Source: Methanobacterium sp. BRmetb2 (GTDB taxonomy: Archaea > Methanobacteriota > Methanobacteria > Methanobacteriales > Methanobacteriaceae). Taken from it: DNA of 64,000 nucleotides. The notes beneath the pieces were generated by a model. It worked only from the letters and a program-made list of their open reading frames with translations, made no database searches and was not told where the DNA came from. How positions within the stretch are numbered: the first letter of the stretch is position 1; each line of letters begins with the position of its first letter. Position numbers and translations under genes: made by a program. Positions 1 through 9,305 of this stretch are shown piece after piece. The stretch spans positions 2,109,135 to 2,173,134 of the forward strand of contig CP022705.1 in the NCBI GenBank assembly GCA_003491285.1, given 5' to 3'.

Positions 1-1
1 A

Positions 2-250
2 AAGGTCCATGTAAACGCTACGGAGTATGTAAATGATCATACAGAAGAGGTTGCTCAGATACTGTCGGCAAAATTAGGTACTGATGTTGAAGTGGAAAAA
101 GAAGGATTAAAACATGTTGAATTCATTGCAGTTCCCTCCCAAGAGTTTATGGAAGAAACTTTGATTATTCACGGTATTCAAAAAGAATTGGGATATGTTA
201 AAAATGATATTACACTAGAAGAAATATTCGATCTCAGGTATTTGCCTTGA
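2..250 (+). CDS. ABC-type substrate-binding protein, C-terminal fragment
   Basis: An open frame enters from the left edge and ends at TGA 248-250, giving the last 82 residues of a protein whose start lies outside the window. The fragment reads like the C-terminal helical lobe of a nitrate/sulfonate/taurine-type (NMT1-like) periplasmic binding protein: it contains HVNATEYVNDHTEEVAQIL, then VEFIAVPSQEFMEETL, and ends with EIFDLRYLP. In that family this part describes a C-terminal helix set that closes on the ligand lobe; the ligand cannot be told from the fragment. A poly-T stretch follows the stop. The family call rests on resemblance only and could be wrong in detail, but that this is a real coding end is clear from codon use and absence of stops. 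Confidence 0.6.
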   Translation, partial: KVHVNATEYVNDHTEEVAQILSAKLGTDVEVEKEGLKHVEFIAVPSQEFMEETLIIHGIQKELGYVKNDITLEEIFDLRYLP

Positions 251-290
251 ATAATATGTTTATAATTTTAGCTTAATTAACGTCAGAAGC

Positions 291-304
291 TTTCTATTTT
301 TTTT
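291..304 (+). terminator. Oligo-T transcription terminator
   Basis: A run of eight T residues at 297-304 lies about 45 bases after the stop of the left-edge gene and before the end of the convergent MFS gene. Archaeal RNA polymerase terminates at such T-runs. No stable hairpin precedes it. Confidence 0.45.
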
Positions 305-356
305 ATATTTATCACTTTATTCTTCTTCTTTTTTAATTTAATACCAATTTAATCAG

Positions 357-1796
357 TTAAAATTTATCTGGATCAAATCTAATTTCTATAACTGCTAAAA
401 CGAATATTAATATGCTTAGAATTGTGGCTAAAAAAAATGAGGAATAAAAACCACTTAGAAGAACATTTTGTGGAGCGCTAACCTGGAATGCCCCCATATT
501 AGAAATTCCATTAGCAGCAATAGTTCCCTGGAAGATAGCTTGGAATATAACCACACCCATCACCAAACCTAAGTACCTAAACAGATTCATTAAGCTGGAA
601 ACAATGCCCATGGATTCATCAATACTTTGATTCATAATGGTTTTAGTATTTACTGGTGTGAATATACCCTGTGATAGTGCTCTTAATGCTAAAGCAGTTA
701 CAATAACTAAAATACCTATAGTGGGATTTAAAAGCATAAGAAGAATACTGGAAGCTATTAAAAGTATAGTTGAGGATATTTTAACCATGTTTGAACCAAA
801 AAGATCAGATAAATGACCGGCCAATGGTGAAGCAACTACGACTAGTGCAGTTGGTGCGAATATAATAAAACCAGCAAAGCCACTGCTATATCCTTTAACT
901 AACTGCAAAAAAAAGGGAATAATAAAAATTGTCCCTGAAAGAACCAAGTTAATGAGAAATGCGCCAGTAAGTGACAGGGTCAAATAGTAATTTTTTAAAA
1001 TAGAAATATCCACAAGGGGGTTGGTTGTTCTAAGTTCCCATAGACAAAATAATATAGAACAAACTATAGCTATTAAAAATAAAAGAAAAATAGCCAGGGA
1101 ACACCAACCTACAGTATTGGAGAAATTAATGGCTAATAAAAATAGCATTATAGATGAAATTATTAGAACAGCACCAACATAATCAAAGTCAAATTTACTC
1201 TTTTTAACTTCTTCTTCTGGCAGATAAACTATGCTTAAAAATAATAAGATAAGCCCCATGAAGAATACAATAAAAAATATATAGTGCCAGCTGAAATATT
1301 CCGTTAAAAATCCACCAAACCAATTTCCAAAAGCAAGACCTCCCGCAGTTGCCAGTGAGATATATCCAAATGCCTTTCCTCTTTTACCTGCTTTAAAAAC
1401 TGTTGATATTATTGCCGGTGCCACAGAAAGTATCATAGCCGATCCAATCCCCTGAATAATTCTATAACCAATAAGAGATACAATATTCAGGGATAAACCA
1501 GAATAATATGATGAAAAACTGAAAATTATCAATCCCACTACAAAAATGTTTTTATAGCCAAGGTGGTCTCCAATTTTGCCAAATATCAAAAGAAAGCTTA
1601 ATAAAAACAATAGATGAGCAAGGACCACCCATGAAATTGTACTTACAGAAACATCTAAAAACTGTGACATGGTTGGTAGGGCAATATTAACCATCCCTGC
1701 ACTGAGAGACCACATAAAAAGAGATGTAGAGATAATAAATAGGATCATATTAGAATTTTTCTTAAAGGGTGAATTATTTAAAATCATTGGAAACAC
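357..1796 (-). CDS. MFS transporter, DHA2-like (14-TM drug/proton antiporter family)
   Basis: This encodes an integral membrane transporter of 479 residues with about 14 hydrophobic helices, which is the length and topology of the DHA2 drug:H+ antiporter group of the major facilitator superfamily. Helix 1 starts near residue 16. The loop motif GKIGDHLGYKNIF (about residues 73-85) matches MFS motif A, and GYRIIQGIGSAMILSVAP (about 110-127) matches the conserved helix 4 arginine/QG motif. The substrate cannot be told. The longest frame starts with GTG at 1796; an ATG three codons later (1787) is equally possible, and neither has a clear Shine-Dalgarno sequence. It is divergent from nurA, with about 225 bp of AT-rich DNA between them, so it is a separate transcription unit. 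Confidence 0.85.
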   Translation of the reverse strand: MFPMILNNSPFKKNSNMILFIISTSLFMWSLSAGMVNIALPTMSQFLDVSVSTISWVVLAHLLFLLSFLLIFGKIGDHLGYKNIFVVGLIIFSFSSYYSGLSLNIVSLIGYRIIQGIGSAMILSVAPAIISTVFKAGKRGKAFGYISLATAGGLAFGNWFGGFLTEYFSWHYIFFIVFFMGLILLFLSIVYLPEEEVKKSKFDFDYVGAVLIISSIMLFLLAINFSNTVGWCSLAIFLLFLIAIVCSILFCLWELRTTNPLVDISILKNYYLTLSLTGAFLINLVLSGTIFIIPFFLQLVKGYSSGFAGFIIFAPTALVVVASPLAGHLSDLFGSNMVKISSTILLIASSILLMLLNPTIGILVIVTALALRALSQGIFTPVNTKTIMNQSIDESMGIVSSLMNLFRYLGLVMGVVIFQAIFQGTIAANGISNMGAFQVSAPQNVLLSGFYSSFFLATILSILIFVLAVIEIRFDPDKF

Positions 1797-2023
1797 TGCT
1801 AAGTTTTAATGTCAATATAGTATGTATCATAAATACATTTAAATCCATAACAAAAAAGGAAAACTTCTAGTAATTAATCTAGTATTATGGCAGAAAAATA
1901 TCATTAGAACAAATCTCTGAATTTGTCTATTTCTTTAATTATTTAATTATAAAAAACATTTAATAATAAACAAGGACATTATATGTTATGTCATTTACCT
2001 TGTGAGTTATTAGGTGGAAAAAA

Positions 2024-3091
2024 ATGTTAGATTCGCTTTACGAAAAAGCATTAATCAAAAAGCAAGAGATAAAAAAAGCTTTTAACCAGGATTTGGAACA
2101 ACTAAAAATCAATCCAGATAAATATTGGAAAAATTATTCCATAAACGAGACAAAGGTTGATTTTACAATATCTGGCGGTGATGGAAGCTTTAATCAGAAA
2201 AGATTTATGAGTTCTATACTCTATGCAGTTGATGCAGAATGTTTGATATATGATGGCAACAACCTTAAAAAAGTTGAAAGTTACGAAGTAGACATACTAC
2301 CACCATATAAATATGTACAGGATATCTTACGAAATTATATGTCCATTTTTGAGATAAAAAGTAGTTACAAGGCTTTAAAAGAATATAATGTTGATTTAAG
2401 TCTTTTTGATGGGTCAATACTGGGAAATATTATAAGACCTTTCCCAGTGGAAAATGAATTACCTTCCGACAAAAAGATAGAAATAAAAGAGACGTACCTA
2501 CCTCAACTGGAAGAGTTATTAGAAAATGAAGAAGAAATAGGGATAGTGTCTACAAAACTTTCTAATGAAATTGACAGGAAATTTGAAGAGTATAATATTG
2601 AAAGTATGATTTATCTAGAAAACCTTGAAAATTTACTAGTACTAGGTGGGTTTCTAAAAGAAACAAAGAACATAGTTTCTATATCTAAAACTTCCACTAG
2701 ACGAGATTATTTTGAATTAAAAATTCCAGATATTGCCATATTTGAAAAATATTGTAAAAAAGAGGGTTATTCAGATCCACGGCATCTGGATGTTAATAAA
2801 ACAATTAAAAGAGATTTTCCCATATTAAACAAATTTTTCAGGGGGTTGGAATTCACAGTTTTCTACTGCAGGCTAGAAAACTATAAAAATGTCTTGAAAG
2901 TTGAGTTGCCTTTCCATGCATCTAAAAAACAGGTAGAAAATATATTGGAAAAGATAAAAAGTGTAAGTGCTGGAGGATATCCTTATCTTTTAAAAAAAGC
3001 CCATAATGATGTGGTAATCAAGTTACAAGACATGGAGAAAATCAATAAAATATTAAATTTGATTGAGAGAACAGGTCGTGACATGCTTTAA
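2024..3091 (+). CDS. nurA: NurA 5'-3' nuclease (DNA end resection)
   Basis: NurA is the Mn2+-dependent nuclease that works with the HerA translocase and Mre11-Rad50 to resect DNA double-strand ends in archaea. The 355-residue protein has the NurA-domain start, with the metal-binding aspartate in ISGGDGSFN (D53), and a C-terminal part that ends the RNase H-like fold. The start is supported by AGGTGG about 8 bases upstream of the ATG at 2024. It is the first gene of a four-gene plus-strand operon followed by herA (45 bp gap to the preferred start), mre11 and rad50. This linkage is the strongest support for the assignment, since NurA sequences diverge quickly. Confidence 0.9.
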   Translation: MLDSLYEKALIKKQEIKKAFNQDLEQLKINPDKYWKNYSINETKVDFTISGGDGSFNQKRFMSSILYAVDAECLIYDGNNLKKVESYEVDILPPYKYVQDILRNYMSIFEIKSSYKALKEYNVDLSLFDGSILGNIIRPFPVENELPSDKKIEIKETYLPQLEELLENEEEIGIVSTKLSNEIDRKFEEYNIESMIYLENLENLLVLGGFLKETKNIVSISKTSTRRDYFELKIPDIAIFEKYCKKEGYSDPRHLDVNKTIKRDFPILNKFFRGLEFTVFYCRLENYKNVLKVELPFHASKKQVENILEKIKSVSAGGYPYLLKKAHNDVVIKLQDMEKINKILNLIERTGRDML

Positions 3092-3136
3092 CAATGGGAA
3101 TATTATAATAATAATAGGAAAATGGAGAGAAATATT

Positions 3137-4651
3137 ATGACAAGCAAGGTTATAGGAAGATGTATTGGTGAGACCTCACCTATTATGGTAACTTTTGTCT
3201 CTAAAAAAATGCCCCTGGTAGGAGAGTACGTTTCCATGGAATATGATGAAAAAGTAGTTCTGGGAATGATTGAATCATTAATAAGGGGTAGTGTTTCCAT
3301 AACCAACGACATATACGATCCTAAAACTATTGAAAAGATCAGGGAAATAGAAGGGGATGATCATTACATCAAAGGTAGTATACGGATTTTAGGAGATATT
3401 GAAGATCTAAAAATTCCTAGAATACCCCCACCTCCAGGGACTGAAGTTAAAATTGCAGATGCTTCTGTTTTAAAAAAGATTTTCCATGTGGAATACGCTC
3501 CCTTGAAGCTTGGAAATCTCATAACCCAAGAGGAAGTTGAAGTAGAAGTGGATATAAATAACATGGTAACCCGGCACCTGGCCATACTGGCCATGACGGG
3601 TGCAGGAAAATCAAACACGGTGGCTGTGGTAGTTGATGGGATTCTGAAGATGAATGGCAGTGTTTTGATCTTTGACATGCACTCTGAATATGTGCAGACA
3701 AAATTTAAAAAAGGGAGTGTCAATCCTCTAAAAGCAGTGTTAAATCCGTTATACTTGGAATTTTATGAATTTAAAAGACTGGCCAGAATACCGGACAATG
3801 CCTATGTTCAGGAAAGATATCTTCGTAAAGCATATAATCTGGCATTAAAATCTATGAGGGAAAGTTTAATAACTCATAACGATTTTTTAATGGCAATAGA
3901 GGATCAGCTAAATTTATGGATAGATGATGAGGATTTTAATTCTAAGGACAAAAAATCAGTAACTGATGTGGCCAATAAACTGGATGATATGAGAGACCGA
4001 TACGGCAACATACTGGACATGAATGCCCCGGATATAATTGATAAGCTGAAACTGAAATCAGCCAATGTTATCGATCTAGGATCAGTAGATGAATATGCAT
4101 CTGATGTTATAGTGAGTCATGTCATGCGGAAAGTGTTAAAGAAAAGGAAAGATTATCTAAGAAATGAAGAGGGATTAGAATTTCCAATATTTTCTATCAT
4201 TGAAGAAGCCCACATACTGGCACCTAATAATCGCCACACTGAATCTAAAAGATGGATCAGTAGGATTGCCAGGGAAGGACGAAAGTTTGGTGTGGGATTG
4301 TGTTTGGTAAGCCAGAGCCCTAAATCATTAGATTCAGATTCCTTATCCCAAGCCAATAATATGATTATACTTCGGTTGGTGGAGCCCACTGACCAGAGAC
4401 ACGTGCAGATGGCCAGCGAGAGTTTAAGTGATGATTTAATATCACAGCTACCCTCACTTAACATTGGAGAAGCCATAGTACTGGGTTTAATGACTAAAAT
4501 TCCCACACTGGTAAAGATTGATCAATTTAAGGGTAAAATTGCCGGTGGGGATCTGGATATAATAAATGAGTGGGGTAAAGGTCTAAAAAAGCAGGAACAA
4601 AATTTAGAGGATTTGGATAAGGAGTACTTAGATTTGGGAGGAGATTATTAA
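3137..4651 (+). CDS. herA: HerA hexameric DNA translocase ATPase
   Basis: HerA is a FtsK/HAS-barrel ATPase that forms a hexamer and threads DNA ends to NurA. The N-terminal barrel begins VIGRCIGETSPI; Walker A is MTGAGKSN (K158 from the start used here), and the Walker B region is FSIIEEAHILAP (about residues 350-362). Further conserved segments include RKFGVGLCLVSQSPKSL and ANNMIILRLVEPTDQRH. The ATG at 3137 is preferred because GGAG lies 9 bases upstream; an in-frame ATG at 3122 adds five residues but its AGGA is only 2 bases away. The stop overlaps the mre11 start as TAATG, indicating translational coupling. Length (504 residues) is normal for the family. Confidence 0.95.
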   Translation: MTSKVIGRCIGETSPIMVTFVSKKMPLVGEYVSMEYDEKVVLGMIESLIRGSVSITNDIYDPKTIEKIREIEGDDHYIKGSIRILGDIEDLKIPRIPPPPGTEVKIADASVLKKIFHVEYAPLKLGNLITQEEVEVEVDINNMVTRHLAILAMTGAGKSNTVAVVVDGILKMNGSVLIFDMHSEYVQTKFKKGSVNPLKAVLNPLYLEFYEFKRLARIPDNAYVQERYLRKAYNLALKSMRESLITHNDFLMAIEDQLNLWIDDEDFNSKDKKSVTDVANKLDDMRDRYGNILDMNAPDIIDKLKLKSANVIDLGSVDEYASDVIVSHVMRKVLKKRKDYLRNEEGLEFPIFSIIEEAHILAPNNRHTESKRWISRIAREGRKFGVGLCLVSQSPKSLDSDSLSQANNMIILRLVEPTDQRHVQMASESLSDDLISQLPSLNIGEAIVLGLMTKIPTLVKIDQFKGKIAGGDLDIINEWGKGLKKQEQNLEDLDKEYLDLGGDY

Positions 4652-5772
4652 TGCGTTTTGTCCATTTATCTGACACCCACTTGGGTTACAGGCAATACGG
4701 ACTTTTCGAGCGAGAAAAAGATTTTTATGATGTATTCATGGATTTAACCGGAAAAATCATAGAGGAAAGACCGGATTTTGTCATCCATTCTGGTGATTTT
4801 TTTGAATCTTCAAGACCACCTACCACTGCCCTCTTAACTGTACAAAACTGTCTAGCTCAGTTGAAAGAAAGAAACATACCCATATATGCCATTCCTGGAA
4901 ATCATGATACTATAATGAGAAAAAATGCCCTACCACCACTGGTTTTATACAAAAATTTTGGATTGAAACTCATTAGTTTAAGAAATCCGTACTACATTGA
5001 AAATGGGATATTTATTGGTGGAGTACCTTTTAATTCTAGATACTTCGCTGATAGATTAAAGAATCAGATTCAAGAATTAAGCCGTAAATCCATGGAATAT
5101 GATTACAGAATTCTGGTCTTGCATCAAGGAATTGATAAGTACATTCCCTATGAATATGAGCTTAAAATAGGGGATATACCTGAAAATTTCAATTACTATG
5201 CTTTTGGCCACATTCACAACCGGATAATCGATGATTATGGTCAGGGAAAACTGGTATATCCAGGTTCACCAGAGATCTGGAGAATAGATGAACTTCCCAC
5301 CTACAAAACCAAAGGTAAAGGATTTTATTTAGTAGATACTGACGGTGACTTGCCAGATATACAACCAGTGGACCTTCAACTACCCAGAGAAACCATCCAG
5401 AAAGAGATAGAATATTCTGATTTGAACAAACAGTTAAAAGAACTTAAAGATTATGTGTCAAATTTAAATAAAAAGCCAGTAGTTAACTTAAAAGTAATTG
5501 GCCAGGATTTTAACCGTTCACATGTATATGAACTAATTAACAAATGTTTTAAGGATTTATGTCTCACCATAAGGCCACAGTATGATATTCAAACTGCTGC
5601 CGATGAAAAGATATCATCAGATAACAATCTAGACATTGAAGATATTGTAAAAAATAAATTAAATAATCCAGCACAGTCTTCTTTGACATTAAAGTTGCTG
5701 GATAAGCTTTCTCATGGAGATATGGATGCGGCCCAGGAGACTGTTGACGAATTTTATGAGAACTACCAATGA
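4651..5772 (+). CDS. mre11: Mre11 double-strand-break nuclease
   Basis: Mre11 is the Mn2+ phosphoesterase of the Mre11-Rad50 complex, with exo- and endonuclease activity at DNA ends. The metal-binding motifs appear in order: SDTHLGY (D8, H10), GDFFES (D49), GNHD (N84-H85-D86), LHQG near residue 156 and GHIHN near 190. The remainder is the capping domain and a C-terminal helical region that would bind the Rad50 coiled-coil base. The 373 residues fit archaeal Mre11. The start ATG shares one base with the herA stop. The stop TGA at 5770-5772 overlaps an ATG (ATGA) that opens a 14-codon mini-ORF, described separately, in the 65-bp gap before rad50. Confidence 0.96.
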   Translation: MRFVHLSDTHLGYRQYGLFEREKDFYDVFMDLTGKIIEERPDFVIHSGDFFESSRPPTTALLTVQNCLAQLKERNIPIYAIPGNHDTIMRKNALPPLVLYKNFGLKLISLRNPYYIENGIFIGGVPFNSRYFADRLKNQIQELSRKSMEYDYRILVLHQGIDKYIPYEYELKIGDIPENFNYYAFGHIHNRIIDDYGQGKLVYPGSPEIWRIDELPTYKTKGKGFYLVDTDGDLPDIQPVDLQLPRETIQKEIEYSDLNKQLKELKDYVSNLNKKPVVNLKVIGQDFNRSHVYELINKCFKDLCLTIRPQYDIQTAADEKISSDNNLDIEDIVKNKLNNPAQSSLTLKLLDKLSHGDMDAAQETVDEFYENYQ

Positions 5773-5841
5773 TCTCTAACGAGATAGTTATGAGGATTAT
5801 CAATGAGTTCTAAGGACGTAATTTATGGAGATTATCTATGA
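5769..5841 (+). promoter_or_regulatory. Two overlapping mini-ORFs linking mre11 to rad50
   Basis: The mre11 stop overlaps ATG 5769 (ATGA), which opens a 14-codon frame ending TAA at 5811-5813. A second mini-ORF of 12 codons starts at ATG 5803 with GAGG about 9 bases upstream. It ends at TGA 5839-5841, overlapping the rad50 start codon as ATGA. The two mini-ORFs overlap by 11 bases, so ribosomes could in principle pass from mre11 to rad50 without leaving the message. The segment also contains an imperfect 17-base direct repeat (about 5789-5805 and 5824-5840), each copy carrying a purine-rich ribosome-binding sequence and an ATG. This arrangement is seen directly; the coupling role is inference. 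Confidence 0.45.
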
Positions 5842-8540
5842 TAATAGAAGAGATAAAACTGGAAAACTTCAAATCCCATGAATATACTGTGATAAATTTT
5901 AATCCAGGTATTTCTATTATAATGGGTGAAAATGGAGCTGGTAAATCCAGCATACTAGAGGCAGTTAGTTTTGCTCTTTTCAAGGAACATAAAACCAAGA
6001 TTGATCAGCTGGTCCAGAATGATAAGAACCGAATGCGAGTATCTTTAAAATTTTCCTCCAATGGAAGACATTACAGGATAAACCGTAAAAGACAGAGGGG
6101 AACAAAATCAACATCTAGACTGGAAGTAATGGAAAACAATCGTTACAATCTGCTGGTAAGTGGAGAAAAACAGGTCAACAGTTATATTAAGGAAATACTG
6201 GAAATGGACAGCGATCTTTTTTTAAATGCAGTATATGTCAAACAGGGCGAAATCGCTGATCTCATAAATAAATCCGCTGCTGATAAGAAAAAGATGATTG
6301 GTAGACTTCTGGGAATTGAAAATCTGCAAAAGTCCTGGGAGAACATGCGCCATCTTCTTAGTATTTATGAAAATAAAAGAGAAAATTTAAAAGGGAAACT
6401 CGAAACTTTAAAGGATACTCAATTAGAATTAGAAGAAAAAAAGAAAGATGAAAAATTGTTAGTAAAGAATATTAAAATCCTTGATGAAAAAATAAAATCT
6501 TTGAATAATGATTTAGAGGATTTAAATGGACAAAAATCAATTTTAAATGATAAAAAAGATCAGTTCAATTTTATAAATAACAAGATAGAGTCTAAGGGTG
6601 AATTATTAGATCAATCTATTGAAAATGAGAAAGGATTGAAAAAGGAGTTAGAATCAATAAAATCTAAAGAAGAAAAGATAGTGGAAATAAAACCCCAAAT
6701 ATCAAAATTGGAACCTTTAAATAAAGTAGATAAAAATTTCAATCAATTGAATCAGCTTCAATCAGAAAAAAATAGTTTAAAAGAGTCTTTAAACAAAATA
6801 AAAAAATTTAAAACAATTTTGTCTGAAAATGAAGAGAAATATACCGAATTTATTACTATTTCCTCAAAAATCAAGGAATTAAATAGCAAGCGAAAGGATT
6901 ATGAGGGTAGTAAAGCCTTAAAAGACCAATACAACACCCGTAAACAAACTTTACACAACAATATAGTTAAATCACAGGACAAGATAATAACATCACTCAA
7001 TGATTATGGTAAAAAATTGGGGGAAAAATTCAGTAAAGTAGAGGACCTGCAAAAACATGTAAAAGTCACCAAACCGCCACTGGAAGAGGAAATCCAGAGT
7101 ATTGAATCAAAAATAGACGACATTAAAGGAGATATTATAGAACTCAAGTCCCAGATTAAAAATTTCAAAAAACCAATAAATGAATTGGAAAAGGTAGAAA
7201 ATGAATGTCCTATCTGCCAATCAAAAATTACTCCCGAAATAAGAGAAAATCTGATTAATAATTACCAGTCAGAGATAAGCATAAACAAAGAGAATATCCA
7301 CATTTACTCTGAAAATAAAAGGGAACTAAAGAATAAAAGGGATGTTTTAAACTCTAAGATGAAGATAATCAACGAAATTAAAATTGATCTTTTAAAAGAA
7401 CAGCTTACTAATTTGAATGAATATAAAACAGAATATGGAAAAATAGAAGCGGATATTAGAGAAATTGAATCTGGTGTGGAAAAATTAGTCCAAATAGATG
7501 AAAAGCTGCAGGAATGCATACAAAGGCAGGAAGCTGCTGAAAAAAGTTATAAAAAATATTTAGGTGCAAAAAATGTCCTGCAGTCATTTGAAAGTCCAGA
7601 TAAACTAAAAAAATGTCTAAACCAAGTTGAATCAAGAATAAATTCATTTAAAGCAGAAAATGAAAAGCTCCTATTTGAACTGGAAACAGTGCCAAAAAAT
7701 ATTGAAGACGAAATAAAACGATTAGAAAAACTCAAAGAACAATATGATCAGTTGAGGGGACAGATAAGTTCAAAAGAGGAAATTGTTTCAAAAATTGAAG
7801 ATGTAATGGGCAAAATAACTTCACTGCAAAAAGAGTTAATAAAACTAAGATCTGATTTAAATGAATTAGATTATGATCAAAATAAACACCAGACCCTAAT
7901 TGAAACAATTAACAATGAAAATACCAAATTAACTAATTTAACAGCTGATCAAAGTAAAAATATTGGAAAAAGAGAAGAATTAGCTGAGAATATTGAAAAT
8001 TTAAAGAAGAGATTGGAACTATTCAAAAAAGACCAGAGAGAATTGATTAAGATTAATGATTTCATAGTTTTGCTTAATGATATAAGAAAATTATTTGGAA
8101 AAGACGGCCTCCAGAAAGATCTTAGAAATATCTCTCGACCTATGATTGAACAGAATACACGGGCATTTTTTGGAAAATTCAACTTTGAATATTCAGATAT
8201 AAAAATTGATGAAAATTACGATATAACTGTTTACGGCCCTTCTGGTGAAAGTCAATTGGAAATGGTTAGTGGTGGGGAGAGAATTGCCGTGGCCCTAGCC
8301 CTAAGACTGGGCATAACTCAAGTACTCTCCAAAGGGGCTCTGGAGTTAATAATGTTAGATGAACCTACAATTCACCTGGACTCTTACCGGAGAAAGGAAC
8401 TGGTAGATCTCCTAAAGCAGATGTCTATAATACCTCAAATGATCATTGTAACTCATGATACAGATTTAGAAGAAGCTGCTGATAATATTTTAAAGATTGA
8501 AAAGAGTAGTGGAGTTTCTATGTTATCTAACTCCACCTAA
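5838..8540 (+). CDS. rad50: Rad50 SMC-like ATPase
   Basis: Rad50 is the ABC/SMC-type ATPase that tethers DNA ends and controls Mre11. The 900-residue protein has the Walker A GENGAGKSS (about residues 31-39) and a long coiled coil rich in Lys and Glu. The zinc-hook CPIC (C457, C460) sits at the middle and dimerises two molecules. It continues with the return coiled coil, the ABC signature VSGGERIAVALALRLG (about 809) and Walker B LIMLDEPTIHLD (about 837-848) with the D-loop aspartate. All catalytic elements are intact. GGAG lies 9 bases before the ATG. It is the last gene of the operon; a T7 run follows within 55 bases. Confidence 0.96.
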   Translation: MIIEEIKLENFKSHEYTVINFNPGISIIMGENGAGKSSILEAVSFALFKEHKTKIDQLVQNDKNRMRVSLKFSSNGRHYRINRKRQRGTKSTSRLEVMENNRYNLLVSGEKQVNSYIKEILEMDSDLFLNAVYVKQGEIADLINKSAADKKKMIGRLLGIENLQKSWENMRHLLSIYENKRENLKGKLETLKDTQLELEEKKKDEKLLVKNIKILDEKIKSLNNDLEDLNGQKSILNDKKDQFNFINNKIESKGELLDQSIENEKGLKKELESIKSKEEKIVEIKPQISKLEPLNKVDKNFNQLNQLQSEKNSLKESLNKIKKFKTILSENEEKYTEFITISSKIKELNSKRKDYEGSKALKDQYNTRKQTLHNNIVKSQDKIITSLNDYGKKLGEKFSKVEDLQKHVKVTKPPLEEEIQSIESKIDDIKGDIIELKSQIKNFKKPINELEKVENECPICQSKITPEIRENLINNYQSEISINKENIHIYSENKRELKNKRDVLNSKMKIINEIKIDLLKEQLTNLNEYKTEYGKIEADIREIESGVEKLVQIDEKLQECIQRQEAAEKSYKKYLGAKNVLQSFESPDKLKKCLNQVESRINSFKAENEKLLFELETVPKNIEDEIKRLEKLKEQYDQLRGQISSKEEIVSKIEDVMGKITSLQKELIKLRSDLNELDYDQNKHQTLIETINNENTKLTNLTADQSKNIGKREELAENIENLKKRLELFKKDQRELIKINDFIVLLNDIRKLFGKDGLQKDLRNISRPMIEQNTRAFFGKFNFEYSDIKIDENYDITVYGPSGESQLEMVSGGERIAVALALRLGITQVLSKGALELIMLDEPTIHLDSYRRKELVDLLKQMSIIPQMIIVTHDTDLEEAADNILKIEKSSGVSMLSNST

Positions 8541-8577
8541 AACAAATTTATTCAAATATTTTCTTTCAAAAATAAAT

Positions 8578-8591
8578 GGGCTTGTTTTTTT
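8578..8591 (+). terminator. Oligo-T terminator after rad50
   Basis: A GGGC-containing stretch followed by seven T residues (8585-8591) lies 38 bases after the rad50 stop and just before the end of the convergent DUF308 gene. This is the expected form of an archaeal terminator for the operon. Confidence 0.5.
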
Positions 8592-8598
8592 ATATAAA

Positions 8599-9123
8599 TT
8601 ATTCTTCTGATTCTTCTGGTGCTGGAATATCCAGTGGATTTACAAAGAATAAAGCAAAACCATCAACAATTAGCCAAATACCTATAATTATGGCCAGATA
8701 GAGTGGATCTAATGCATAGATTCCTAATATGAGGTAGATAATACCCAATATTATCCCCAGTACAGCAGTACCTTTATTGATTTTTGCTTCCCGGGTAACT
8801 AGTCCGATCACTCCAGCAAGGATCAGGAAGAATCCTGATATATACAACCATAGACTTGCTAAAAAGCTAAATGCAAGTATGTTACCAAACATGCCTATTC
8901 CTATGATAATTGCAAAAATGGCCAGTAAAAGATTTACAATACTGGCAGCTTTGCTTTTATGCCATGTGTCAAAACTGTGTGCCAAGAACCATATTCCCAG
9001 AAACAGTATAGCAAAACCAGCTAACACACTAACAGTGAAAACACTTATCAAAGGAAACGCAATAACTAAAATACCTAATATAATAAATAATATACCTAAT
9101 AAAACGTTCCTGTTTTCAGCCAT
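8599..9123 (-). CDS. DUF308/HdeD-like membrane protein
   Basis: A small integral membrane protein of 174 residues with six hydrophobic helices arranged as three hairpins, ending in an acidic tail (PAPEESEE). The helices are glycine-rich and repeat the pattern LGILxxxLGIxxxxxP, which is typical of the DUF308/HdeD family. HdeD in enterobacteria is linked to acid resistance, but the archaeal members have no established role. The start at ATG 9123 was chosen because AGGAGG lies 7 bases upstream; a longer frame from 9159 adds 12 residues without such a site. It stands alone: rad50 is convergent and the next gene (the APC permease) is about 180 bp away on the same strand. Confidence 0.7.
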   Translation of the reverse strand: MAENRNVLLGILFIILGILVIAFPLISVFTVSVLAGFAILFLGIWFLAHSFDTWHKSKAASIVNLLLAIFAIIIGIGMFGNILAFSFLASLWLYISGFFLILAGVIGLVTREAKINKGTAVLGIILGIIYLILGIYALDPLYLAIIIGIWLIVDGFALFFVNPLDIPAPEESEE

Positions 9124-9305
9124 ATAATCTCCTCCTAATGGATTAAACAAGCCCAACAATAATATAATTTAGGGGTAATATATAATTTTCTTCCGATTTA
9201 TCTTCCAACATATGGATTGTTAAGCATAAAAACGCATTATAAGATATAAAACCCTGGAATAAGACAGATATATAACCAAATTTTTTTTGAATTTAATACA
9301 GAAAG

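Noticed and set aside
3364..3723. 119-codon minus-strand ORF inside herA
   Set aside because: Antisense shadow of herA covering Walker A; no family features.
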